The position numbers were made by a program, and so were the translations under genes. A stretch of 64,000 nt of DNA from Hofstenia miamia (lineage: Eukaryota; Xenacoelomorpha; Acoela). The notes under the pieces are model-generated. The model made no database searches. It saw nothing but the letters and a program-made list of their open reading frames with translations, and had not been told where the DNA came from. Numbering within the stretch: position 1 is the first letter of the stretch; each line of letters begins with the position of its first letter. Positions 45,201 to 56,011 of the stretch are shown one piece after another. The stretch is taken from contig SCFE01000112.1 in NCBI GenBank assembly GCA_004352715.1, forward strand, positions 607,711-671,710, written 5' to 3'.

Positions 45201-48200
45201 TTATTTTTGGAGATTATAGTATCAACTACTTTGAAAAAATGAAGGAGTTCTCTTATTGGCAACACCTGTGATGATATTAAATAAGAAATTGTTAACAAAA
45301 CTATACAAACAAGAGAAAATTCTCTTGTAGACTACTTTCTTACAAATTCAAAAAGAAAATTTCAGTCATTTGTATTCAATTCTTTCTCCGACCATAATTT
45401 ATTAATATACATATCGAACATAGAAAGTAGAATATCTAAAAGGAAAAGAGTGCTATGCAGGAGTTTTGCCAATTTTGATGAAAATAAATTTAAAGAACTT
45501 CTGCGGAATGTAACTTGGGACAGAATTTATTCTATGGCCACTTTAAATGAGATGTCAACATTTATGATTAATGAAATAATTATTTGTTTGAACAAAATGG
45601 TCCCTTATAAATGGAGATACATCAGTACAACAAAAAAATATTCCCCTAAAGATTCAGCTATTAAATCGTTGGAAAAAAGAAAAAAAGTTAATATGGAAAA
45701 GTCTTCATTCCCAAAGATCAGAAGTACTATCAGGTACATACAAAGAAGATAGCAGAAAACTATGCAACTTAAAAAAACAGCATTATGAAAAAGAATCTAA
45801 ATAAATGTATGACAACTTAAACCAATCAAAAATAAATGGGCATTTATAAAGTTTCGTAATATGGGATTGAACTAACTTCTTTCTATACAAATAATTACTT
45901 TTCTAAAAATAAAATTTGAAACCGTATTTCCTAAGTTTAACATATATTCTGAGACAATGTACAAACTTGTGCATTCACCATCACTTGCCAATTTCAACAA
46001 TATTACATATACATATAATCTTATTGGGTGGATGACAAAATATTATTATATAAAGAGATCTTTGTTTAATCAATTTGAAAAAATTTCTGAAATAGAAATT
46101 TTAAATTTTGTTAATAATCCGTGTAATTCATTTTATGAACTTGTGACAGAAAGCATCTTCATTGACTGCCTATTTTATGTAAAAATAAAATATTATTTTT
46201 CTCCTCGCAGCCAATTCAAGTTATTACAGTAACAAAGGCCCACCTCCACTCCTCCCTAACGTACTCCCCACAACAGCTGCCCGCAAATTATTGACAAAGA
46301 AGCCAATCCACACCAACTCTACAAAAAGAAAAATGTTAAAACAACGAAAATCAAACATTACTAACATATCTTCACTATTCCAGACATTTTGTACAAAGCA
46401 ATAGCGTGATTCTTAGCAGCTTGGAGACAGTCTGTCATTGATACTTCATGTAGTGACTTGGTTACAAATTCTTCCAGACCCTTCAGTTATTATTCAACCA
46501 AGGAAAGCTGCCATGCAATCACGGCAGGAATTCCTAATTGTCTTTCACTCGAGCTTTAATTTTGTTCTTAATATTTTCTATTGGGTTCAACATGCATGAC
46601 TAAGGAGCGAGTTTTTGTATTACAACCTGAGTAATGTCGCTTCCTGTCAAATATAACCCATTATAATCCAAATACAAATTTTTTTTATTACTGATTAAAA
46701 ATCAATGCAATTCTTTTTTAAATTATCATTATGAATTTCCTATATTTTTCAAAATTAGCAATAATACTGGCGTGCATTTTGCAATAAAACTAAGATTAGT
46801 TCAAATATTTGTAGAAATTTTATTTTTAATAATTGTTGTGTGGCCTTTGCTGTTTAATTAAACCTAAGTATGAGAATTATTCTGTAGTCTAAATTTCAAT
46901 GTCTACATCTATTTAATCAATTTAATTAATTGATTTTTATCACTTATTCAATGTATATCAACTGTATTGATTTGAAATGTAAGCNNNNNNNNNNNNNNNN
47001 NNNNNCTGGCGTGCATTTTGCAATAAAACTAAGATTAGTTCAAATATTTGTAGAAATTTTATTTTTAATAATTGTTGTGTGGCCTTTGCTGTTTAATTAA
47101 ACCTAAGTATGAGAATTATTCTGTAGTCTAAATTTCAATGTCTACATCTATTTAATCAATTTAATTAATTGATTTTTATCACTTATTCAATGTATATCAA
47201 CTGTATTGATTTGAAATGTAAGCATATTCAGTATTTATAACTTAATGTTTCGTTTGAAATAGAAAACGTGTTTTTTGCAAGCTGCCCTTGAATCCAACTG
47301 CTAAATTGATTGCTAAATTAGTTTGATAAAATTTGGTTTTGACACAATATATTACTTGTTTTAAGTGATATTTAATTTGCATAGATATATATTACTTATT
47401 AATGTTGTACTTTCATTATGTTTCTATCATTTTTCAATTAGTCAAAAGTTTAATAAATGTACATAAATTTTGGGTAATTGCCCAAACAATTGGCAAAAAA
47501 TCCATAATCCAAAGCTTCGCCAAAATTCAAGCATTTTTCTAGGGTAGTAATTTAACTGTGTTTGTCAATTACATTATAGTTCTGTATATATTGTCATTTT
47601 TCAGAAAAACGGGCACACGTTGTCCTCAATTAGTAAAAAAATTATGCTTCAATGTGTAATGATGTCTTGTAACTTATTAACCACGAAAGGCATTAAGAAA
47701 CAAATATTACAATAACGCGTTATTTTTCGTAACAAGATTGTCCTGCCTCATTCAGCTTCTAGATACATGAAAGCCAGTCGTCTTGTATTGGATGATCTTT
47801 GTCAAACGCGTATGAAATCCGCGAATATTCATTAATGCACGAATTTCTCTACTATTTGGCTTATAACGTAATTGTGAAGTCCTGCTGTGTAACTTGATAA
47901 GCTATCAAGAAATGTTGCACCAAATAAATTCGATGTATTTTCACTTGTTGTTTACATTGCGTAGTTTTGGCTCTGTTCTGGAAAAGCCTTTTACATATAC
48001 GTTTCACTGTGGAATCGTTGAGGGCAATAATATTTTACAAATTTGGTTTTGATGAGACTGGTTATAAGTAGCATAACATTTAATTTAGGCGGACCCTCAG
48101 AAGTGCTGTTTTATGATCTTTGATTTTAATGCTAAAATCTATCTTATCACGTGGGCACCAGACACCAGCTCGGCTACGCAAAAGATGACGTATGCTGGTA

Positions 48201-48301
48201 GTAAATTGAATTTAGTCAATTCTCTCAGCGGTGGATTCGTGCAAGTACAAGGCAGTGATATGGATGATGTTCATATTGACAATCTCAAACGCATGAAATA
48301 G
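42237..48301 (+). CDS. ADF/cofilin-family actin-depolymerising protein, two coding exons (42237-42395, 48089-48301)
   Basis: Exon A encodes MNTNIPVHKEIPDLYEELK, then AYQLIVLKIENDLIVV and TASYDDMKKF, the N-terminal half of the ADF-H fold, and ends in phase 0 at the donor TTT|GTAAGT (42396). Exon B follows the acceptor AATTTAG (to 48088) and reads ADPQKCCFMIFDFNAK, LITWAPDTSSATQKMTYAGS, LSGGFVQVQGSDMDDV, ending TAG. The joined product is about 123 residues, short for cofilin (usually 135-165), mainly through a short loop before LITWAPD and a short C-terminus. W-x-PDT and KM-YA-S are family hallmarks for actin binding. An in-frame ATG at 42219 is an alternative start, and a non-coding or tiny first exon upstream is possible. 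AATAAA lies at 48370-48375. The 5.7-kb intron holds a LINE fragment. Confidence 0.85.
42396..44052. other. Intronic AT-rich sequence (first part of the cofilin intron)
   Basis: No coding motif or strong repeat seen between the donor site and the LINE fragment. Confidence 0.5.
44053..46232 (+). pseudogene. LINE (non-LTR retrotransposon) fragment: ORF1-like part, AP endonuclease, start of RT linker
   Basis: The frame at 44053-44349 has IDYVIINTGLLDAINEVEE and ILLEITKLL, reminiscent of the SGNH-esterase-like ORF1 of CR1-type LINEs (uncertain). The frame at 44803-45138 has VYAVIETWFNHTPAE and RGGGLLVIIPKYL, the endonuclease TETW and GGG blocks. Later IFIFGDYSINYFEK, SLVDYFLTN and SFSDHNLLIYISN give GDxN, DxxxT and SDH. 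The last part (45957-46232) carries ISEIEILNFVNN, the usual lead-in to RT. RT itself is missing, so the copy is 3' truncated and broken by many stops. It lies inside the cofilin intron in the same orientation as the gene. Confidence 0.75.
46767..46984. repeat. 218-bp segment, copy 1 of a gap-flanking duplication
   Basis: The segment from CTGGCGTGCATTTTGC to GAAATGTAAGC ends directly at the N gap. By eye it is identical to 47006-47223 on the other side. Identity right up to both gap edges is the signature of unmerged contig ends rather than of a biological repeat. Confidence 0.9.
46985..47005. other. Assembly gap (21 N)
   Basis: A run of 21 Ns separates the two identical 218-bp segments. Confidence 0.98.
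47006..47223. repeat. 218-bp segment, copy 2 of a gap-flanking duplication
   Basis: Starts immediately after the gap and repeats 46767-46984. The intron length of the cofilin gene is therefore probably overstated by about 240 bp. Confidence 0.9.
47224..48088. other. Last part of the cofilin intron
   Basis: AT-rich, without coding motifs; ends at the 3' splice site TTTAATTTAG. Confidence 0.6.
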
Positions 48302-49095
48302 TAGTTGAATTCATCGCGCTTTGTAATTTTATTCATTCTTATAACATTGGTATTGTTTGTCCTTACAATAATAAAACATTCTTTTCATACTTTTTATTTA
48401 ATATTTTACATGTGTTTTTGACAAAATTTATGATATTGACTTTGCAAATTTTACCTGTTTTTTAAAGCTTTATGTTATTATGTTTGTTTCATTCATTTTT
48501 AGTGGTTAAACACTTAAATTTTTACATATGTATTTCATTATTTTCTCATTACTTTCAATATCTTTTTGTAATTGAAATTACATTCATTAATTAAGCGATG
48601 AAGTCTTTTATATGAATGGAGAAATCATACAATTTTGAAATGATATTTTTCTTGGAATTTAAGACGCGAAGCCGTTAGAATTTGAAGAAATTGGAACATT
48701 AAGCATATTATGAAATTTTTCTTGGAAGGATTTCCCTGCCTAACTTGGTTTAATTACATAAATATTCTTTGACTAACTATATTCTATTTTGTCTGCAATT
48801 AAACAGAAATTATTTTCTTCATAGGGTTATCTAATGTTGGAAAATATACACTGCAACGGATGTAAAATATCTATGCCACCGGTTTTTATGTTTGAGGTAC
48901 CCAGAAATTCCTTAAGATATTTATTGATTTCAACAATTTCATTCATTAAAGAAAAAACTGTTTTACGTTAGTTTTAATGTTTTTCTTAAGAATTGTATCA
49001 TTATTGATTATATAAAAAAACCTTTATGTGCTTTATTTTTAAGTGAAAATATAAATTTATTTGCATTGTAAATTCTAGTTTATCTTTGTTAGTCA

Positions 49096-51158
49096 ATGAT
49101 GTTCTATGAAAAACTATTTCTTGACTTGAACTCAGCTTTTGCTTCAAAATCTAACAATGCGCTTAGAAAAATTGTATATCCCAGAATTCACGGGAAAATT
49201 AAGCATTTCGCCAGTGTTTCTCTAACTGTGCATTCGCGCGACCCTCTGATGTTGAGCCAATCCGATCTAATATCGTCAATTATTAGAAGTTCCGACAAAA
49301 CTTACGATGTTTATCTTAATCCAGTTAAGTTTATTCCACTTCTCATTAAAAATGTTCTAACATGCAATAATTTCGGATTTGAAAATTTGTTGGTGAAGCA
49401 AAACCAAAATTACCTTGTGGATTTCAGTTCGCCAAACATTGCTAAACCTTTTCACGTGGGTAATTTGCGATCTACATTGATAGGAAATTTTATTTCTAAT
49501 CTCCTTTCAAAACGAGGGGATTCTGTTTTGCGAGTGAATTACCTTGGAGATTGGGGTACACAATTCGGCATATTGGCTGTTGGATTAAGGCATAGTTCAG
49601 ACATATTGTTTAGAAATTTCTGTTTTACGTTCAAAATACGGTATTGTTATAAATATTTTTGAAATCTACAACATTTTGCTGAACTATGTTTTAAGGCGTT
49701 GGGGTAGTAGCGAAGAATTAGCGACAAAATCTTTAGAAAATCTGGTTCAAATCTACGTCAAAGGATGCCAAGAAATGACTCTCAACTCAGAATTTAAAGC
49801 TGACGTCAATAATTTTTTAGAAAAGCTGGAAGCTGGTGAGGAAAACGCGTTTGGATTATGGAAAAAACTTAGAGAATTAAGTATTGAAAAATTTAATATA
49901 GAATATCAAAAACTAAACGTTAAATTTGATCAGATAGTTGGTGAAGGAGACTACCACGAACATGCGAAGTGCCTTATAAGTAAACTACTAAACGATAATA
50001 CAGCAACGTTCGATAATGAAGGAAAAATTGTGATTGAAAGGAAGGATCGTTCTATTACTCTTGCAAGATCCAACTCAACCCATTTATATCTAACCCGGGA
50101 TATCTGTGCGGCAGTTGAGCGCATGGACCAACACAACTTTGCACATATGTACTACGTTGTTGATAAAACACAAGAGGAGCATTTTAACGATTTGAAAACC
50201 TCTTTACAAGTAATGACCACTTTTTTAATTTTTTTTTGTTAGGTTCATTCTAATTGTATTCAATTAAGAGCTTAAAGAGTTGGTTAGAACTCCAATGTTT
50301 AGTTAATTATTGTGATAGTGTCCAATTTCCGTGCTAAGACGTCTGTGTTTTTATTTCGCTTGATAATATTTTTCAATTTGTTTCTTGTATATTCATTGGT
50401 TTTTTGTCTTCTAATGCTCTTGGTAGATTGAAAATTTGTGATTTGCATTTCGAATTTTTACGGATTGGTCATTACTGTAGGCAATTGGTGCTGAACGTGT
50501 TGCAGATGCCGTTACTCATGTTCCCTTTGGAAGAGTACTTGGTATGAAAACTCGTCAAAACACAGCCATTCATATTAGTAGTATACTAAACACCACTACG
50601 CAGTTGGTGCGAGACGCCCTCTCCAACGGTAAACACACAAGAGTTGAAAGTTCTGAGTTTGATTCCACTGCTGAAAAAATCGCGGTAAGTATGCTCATTC
50701 TACACGATTTCCTTCACAAGCGCATGAGTGATTATACATTCCAATGGTCGCATTTCAACAGCCTTCAAGGAGAAAACGCCTTTTTCTTGCAATACACCAA
50801 CGCTCGACTGCGATCTCTTTTTAAGAAATATAAATTCAACGAATCAGCCGTCGACGTTCCTCATGACTTCGTTCTTGAGCAAAACTCGGTTGCCGATCGT
50901 TCTCTTATTATGACGTGTCAGCATTTAATTGGCTGGCAAGACGCTGTCGAGACATCCAATGAGCATCTAGATCCGCACTACATCGCAATATATTTAATCA
51001 GACTTTGTCAATGTCTTTCTACTTTCTATTACAATGCTCCCTGTCACAGCGTCTCTCCCACTATTGCTCATCAGCGGCTTTCTGTATTTGCAGCGGGCGC
51101 TCGTGTCTTACAAAATGGGATGTCACTATTGGGACTGCAACCCATCGATCGCTTGTAA
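49096..51158 (+). CDS. RARS2: Arginyl-tRNA synthetase, mitochondrial type, three exons (49096-49589, 49696-50209, 50481-51158)
   Basis: The joined exons encode 561 residues, close to the usual length of about 580. The enzyme charges tRNA-Arg with arginine for mitochondrial translation. Seen in order: [20 protein letters not shown] (class I HIGH region, here HVGN), [59 protein letters not shown] at the KMSKS position, then the helical anticodon-binding domain with [15 protein letters not shown] and the end [12 protein letters not shown]. Intron 2 (50210-50480) is GT-AG, phase 0. Intron 1 (49590-49695) is best explained as a GC-AG intron of 106 bp, splitting an Arg codon. The start is ATG 49096 or 49099; a mitochondrial presequence is not obvious. 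The gene lies 0.8 kb downstream of cofilin, same strand. The frame is intact. Confidence 0.92.
49590..49695 (+). other. Probable GC-AG intron in RARS2
   Basis: Exon 1 ends GTTGGATTAAG followed by GCATAG; the intron ends TTTTAAG before GCGTTGGGG. Splicing at these points restores the frame through the conserved QFG...WG segment, and no GT donor nearby does so without losing residues. Confidence 0.65.
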
Positions 51159-52503
51159 ATATTTAAGTTTTATTATATTACTTTTGTACTGTTTGCAAAG
51201 ATGTTCATTTTCCTTAATTTTTTTTACAGAATGTGTGCAATTCAATTTTTTTAAGAAATATATTTATTTTGTGTATATCGTTAGCATTTGTCATAAGCTA
51301 TTTTTACATAACTTCTTATTCACAGATGCAGAAGTAAGGTTTCGTTTAGAATGTATGAATTTAAAATTTTCCTAGCGTCTTGGCACGCGGATTACTTCGG
51401 CAAAATAGTAACCTAAACCCAACTGGCACTTCCTTATTTTCATGCCCGTTGACCGGCCGGTAGATCTGTGTGGGTTTTATGGGATATCAATCTGACCGGT
51501 ATACAACCGATGAGAGATATCTTCTAACTTCCAACATTGATTTGTTCCCAACTGAGCCTTTTAGTGTTTTTATATGAGTACAGAAATGAATATAATATAA
51601 AAACAGTTAATTAAGTTGATATAGAAACAGATTAACGTAAATATGTACACATTTATTAATATAAATTGTTCATTGATTTCACTCCGTCGCTTTTTAGACG
51701 AGCGCTGTCTTGAGTTATAATACGCCCTTCAATTGAAAAGCGGTGCTATGACTCTGCTTTTACCGGTTCAACTATCTCTACCCAACGGAGCAGGCCGAAC
51801 CCAATTGTATAGTAAAAATTCTTAAAATTTTTTTACTTTTTTGTGTCATGTTGCTAAAACAGATATTTACACGTTCTTATACAAACGAGATGTGTTCAAA
51901 GTGAACCATTTGACCTACGTTATTTACGAAATATTGCATACAATTCTATAAGAACAGATTGCTGGAATAATAGTGTTTAATACAAATCGTACATCCAGGC
52001 ACTTATCTCATTTTATTTGCCTAGACAACTAATTCGCCAGCTCTTTAAGTAATTACTCTGCTGTCTACATTCTCGTTGTACCTAGAAACAAGTTATTCAT
52101 TTTATATATGTAGGGTTTGATTTCGACAGTAATTTAAGTTTGCATAAACAATTGAATAGCATAATAAAAAATGGCAGTCTCAGTAAGGAATATCCCACGT
52201 TCTAATGCAGAAATTGTACAAACTAATCAAGGTGTACATTATGTTCACCTTGATATTAATGCTCTTACATTTAAATTATGTCTCTATAATATATAAAGGA
52301 ATTGACGCGCATTATTTCTGAAAATTTGAAAAACAAGCAAACTGCACAACTACTATTGCACTTGTAATAAAACTTTCCGTTTTCATTAACACCAGCTATA
52401 ATTTGACTATTGCAAATATATCTCCAAGATTAAGGAATAACCACCAACTATATTCTTGACATTTTCTGCAATCCTAACTTTCATAACCTACTTCAAACAT
52501 CTG
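51159..52503. other. Gene-free stretch downstream of RARS2
   Basis: Probable RARS2 3' UTR followed by AT-rich intergenic DNA. No coding motif seen. Confidence 0.5.
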
Positions 52504-52687
52504 TTTTTTACGTTAATGAGGCATGGTTTAGTCGAATATGATTTGTAAATGAAACCTATATACTATTTAGAAGGGATGTATTAGTAAACAACGCGTTAGA
52601 AGAATCTAAAGTAGAGTGGATTATTTTTAATCCCAATTCATTCAATTGCAAACTAATAAAAGTAATAACGCATCACATTTGAATTTA
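52504..52687 (+). pseudogene. LINE endonuclease relic
   Basis: The plus strand reads FYVNEAWFSRI, a stop, then VNETYILFRRDVLVNNALEE and VEWIIFNPNSFN. This resembles the TETWL...YxxxRxDR...GG block of the AP endonuclease in non-LTR retrotransposons. The catalytic Glu is retained in NEAWF. The region up to about 53000 may contain more of the same decayed copy, but nothing else is clear. Confidence 0.45.
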
Positions 52688-55233
52688 ATAATTCCACTGA
52701 AATGCACTATGTAAAAGCCAATTACTAAATGTGGCCTATTATCTGCATATGAATTTGCTAGTATTTTACTCAACAACTACAAGAGGAATTATCACTTGTC
52801 TGTTCTAAAAATAATGACTTAGTACTGTTTGTTTTTAAACACATTCTATTATTGGCCTATAAAGCATTGTCTACTAGAATAAGATCGTCCAGTAAGAGAC
52901 AAATTGACCACATTGTATTAGTTGAGAACAGCAAAGCAGATATGAGGGAGGACATCACTTCTCAATGCGTATTCTCTAACCACTGCGTTACATCTATCAA
53001 ATTGACACTTGCAATCATTGATTTGTGAAACAGGAAAAAATTAGGTTCATTTAATAATCTGAGAAATATCTTCAATTTCGCGGGTATGAAATTTGCTATG
53101 TTAATACATGAGTGAGAAAATGAAATAATAAATTCTGACGTTTCTTTATCATCTAGAAAAGCATCTATGATCAATCCCTGTAGGAAGGTTTTGTCTGACA
53201 TATCCCTATTGCAAATATGTTGTTGATCTCTTAAAGAACTTGCAAGGATTTTCAAAAATTTTATTCCCGACGTCGATTTTTCAATAGAAAAATTGAAAGT
53301 GTCTATTTCAAACACGGTTTACACCAAAACCTATGAATCTATAAAACCCTCTATGACGATTTATTGCTGACTAAGCCTTTTTGTTTAAATCGCACTATTT
53401 CACTTTGTTGTAAAACATGTAATGAACTTGCCAATTGAATTATCACACCACTTATTTTGAAGCAAATCAATTTAGTTTTCCTCCGCTTATTGGTGTGCAA
53501 TTAAAATGATTCAAATTTCTTGAGATGAAGAAAACATTCAATTTGGTTCTCGAACTAGCAAAAATGTTTACTCTTGCTAATGATAGATGCACCATCTTTG
53601 AAGTATTTGGATGTTTACCAGCCATTCGAAATAATGAATCATTACAATGCATTACAATTGCGTAGTTATAATTATCACAAAACAGCGTTAAATTTTATTA
53701 TTATGTGACAATGTTTCTTATTATGAATGTTTATCAAATGCATTGGAGAACTATCTTTTAATTTTTAAAAAAACAGACTAAAAGAGATATGTTTCGCTCA
53801 ACTTGAGCAATGTACGAAATTTCCCTTTAAATATGCATCATGTCATTAAAATATATAATGTGTATTTTATGTTGTTACTGACGCATTAAGTGTAGTATTA
53901 GCAGCTTTTGTTGAGGTGTATAATTATGCCAATGTACTACACTTAATAAGAAATTCTATTCTATTCTAACTTTGATTAGAGGTAATTTGTGCTGATATAT
54001 GTAGTCTTCTTTGGTGATCTTATGTATATACTTTTGATTACTTTTAAATTTTTGGGGATGGTTGATCTTACATTTTAATGTCATAATTTAATCCACATTT
54101 TCCTAGGTGTTCTGATATTGATGATTAGTTTCGTGTTCTTTGATTCTTCTGCTTAGTTGTCAGCTATATTTTGATAAGAATAAAATGATGTTAAATATTG
54201 AAAAAAACGAAGTTCATTGTGTTGAAAAATCAAACGATGAGCAACTAAGCTTACAAGCAAAAATAAAATTGTATACTTGTTATCATCCAGTGACTTGTGA
54301 GTAGGGTCGATTTTAGAATCTCGAATCTTTTCAAGGCACATAGGCCTATCATTATAATAAGTGGAGTCACCACAAATAATCAACTGTTTTCCATGTATGA
54401 AAAATGAATTCTAGCAGTTTTATGTTATTGGATAAAAATCCGAAATTGATAGTTATTGTATATAGATATAGCATTAAGCATTCAATGCTGATGTTATTAA
54501 ATTAAAGAATGGAAAACCTTTCTCATTAATAATGTGGGAAGTTTATTTACCAACATGAAATAGCAACCTAATGAAGTTTGAATATAAATTTTACGGAATA
54601 CTAGAAAATAAAACTGTTAAAAAAATTTAGAACAATCCAATCAGCAGTGGGAGGTTAGCAACGTAATATCATTCAATTCCAACAGTTTGATGTTAGTAAA
54701 GATCATTTGCTAGACAACTTGGCTCAACCCCAATCACTCATAGTAATTTTTTGTAGAAATGTTTTTCAAATAGAAAATTATATTATTTTCAATTATGCAG
54801 GAAACTGCACTATTCAATATCAAATCAACAAAATTTTAAAATTTCGAGTACTTGAAGGCCCTAATTTCATCAAAACTACATATTAGAACCAAGTGCTATA
54901 AAAAATTAATTTACAAAAAGAAACAGGAAAAACTGTTTTTTCATTTAATGTACAGATCTATGGAACAAAGTATCGTCTAAAATCCAAAGAAGTAACGTAT
55001 TTGGATAGTCAAAGAATTCGGTAATCAAGTTATGTCAATTTACAAACTAAGTGAAAATATAGAAAAACAAAATTTACTTTACGCCTTAAATGTTTTTATA
55101 CTTTTTGTAGTTTACAAAGACTTAGAAAAAATTCTTGTTGTTATTATTATTATTGTTCACCATAAGAGATAAAAATATACTCCATGCATGGTCGAATTAC
55201 TTTTAAAACTGCCCTTTAATTAATATTTCATAT
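52688..55233. other. AT-rich stretch with unsupported ORFs
   Basis: Minus-strand frames at 52962-53315 (117 codons) and 53467-53652 lack recognisable motifs and could be decayed element sequence. No RNA gene was seen. Confidence 0.35.
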
Positions 55234-55325
55234 TTAAGAGCCGTTACACCTCTCGAACAACCCATTTTTGACAGAAACCAAAAAAAACAAATCGTCGCAA
55301 ACTGACGCTTAAATTAAACAATTTG

Positions 55326-55376
55326 ATTGGCTAATATTAATATATAAAATAAACCTGTCGCACGAAGTTCATTTTT
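55326..55376 (+). promoter_or_regulatory. Core-promoter-like sequence (inverted CCAAT, TATA box, initiator)
   Basis: ATTGG (55326-55330) is followed by TATATAAAAT (55341-55350) and, about 25-30 bp on, by GAAGTTCATTTT, an initiator-like start region. The ORF ATG lies at 55402, giving a leader of about 30 nt. The spacing is that of a typical RNA polymerase II promoter, but TA-rich words are common here. Confidence 0.45.
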
Positions 55377-55401
55377 GAAAATTTTCATCCAAGCCGAAGT
55401 T

Positions 55402-55572
55402 ATGGTAGAATTGTCGTGTAACTGCAGAAAAGGTAGATGTGTCCGTTGTAGTGGGTGTTATAGATGTGGATGCACTTGTGAGAAACGTAGAAGAAACAAT
55501 TCAACTACAAAAGGATCTAGTAAACGAAGACGACTACTGGATGTGGCCCCTGATCCTATCAACACGGTTTAG
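55402..55572 (+). CDS. Cysteine-rich basic small protein (56 residues) inside the TIR element
   Basis: The first ATG after the promoter-like sequence opens MVELSCNCRKGRC, followed by VRCSGCYRCGCTCEKRRR. Eight cysteines lie within 21 residues in the pattern C-x-C-x4-C-x2-C-x2-C-x2-C-x-C-x-C, which suggests a zinc-binding cluster. Two basic runs (KRRR) follow, compatible with nuclear targeting or DNA binding. Cysteine-rich C-terminal domains occur in several TTAA-target transposases, so this may be a surviving transposase domain, or a stand-alone DNA-binding or regulatory protein. There is no signal peptide. The reading frame is intact. Not recognised as a specific family. Confidence 0.5.
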   Translation: MVELSCNCRKGRCVRCSGCYRCGCTCEKRRRNNSTTKGSSKRRRLLDVAPDPINTV

Positions 55573-56011
55573 TTCTTACTGACACTTTGATTTAAAATTA
55601 TCTGTCATCTGGTAGAAAAAATGGGTTGGTCGAGAGGTGTAACGGCTCTTAAATAGTTTCTAAAATATTTTTGTCATGTGTTAGTTTATAGATTTTGTAT
55701 ACATTCTATATATTGAATACATTTAAGCAATAAATTTGCTTTGACTCTTATTGTTCACCATAAGTGATAAAAATAGCAATTTGATTAAAATCGTTTTAAT
55801 CCAACCTAATTTCGCCATAGCCCAAGCTAGTAATTGTAATTAGTTTTGTAAATATTATTTTTGTATGTGTTTTTTGTGTTTTGTTCCTTTATTTCCATTG
55901 TTCGACGCTATTTAGAGTTGTAAACAGTATTTTATTTTGTTAAGAGCAACTCAAAATATAGATATTTCATATCATTTCATGTAATTTTACAAGTTTCAAA
56001 TCATGCGTTGA

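Larger units (their letters stand above)
55238..55648 (+). mobile_element. 411-bp TIR element with TTAA borders, carrying a small cysteine-rich gene
   Basis: The 32-bp ends, starting GAGCCGTTACACCTCTCGA, are inverted copies with a single mismatch (55238-55269 and 55617-55648). TTAA lies on both sides (55234-55237 and 55649-55652), pointing to the piggyBac or Kolobok type of target. Because TATTTAA/TTAAATA is symmetrical, a TA target with a slightly longer repeat is also possible. Inside are a CCAAT/TATA promoter-like region and an intact short ORF, unusual for a MITE. The near-perfect ends imply recent activity. Confidence 0.8.

Noticed and set aside
46767-47223. Biological tandem duplication in the cofilin intron
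   Set aside because: Exact identity with both copies ending at the N gap points to an assembly artefact.
52962-53315. 117-codon minus-strand ORF
   Set aside because: No recognisable domain, no splice sites of quality and low-complexity surroundings.
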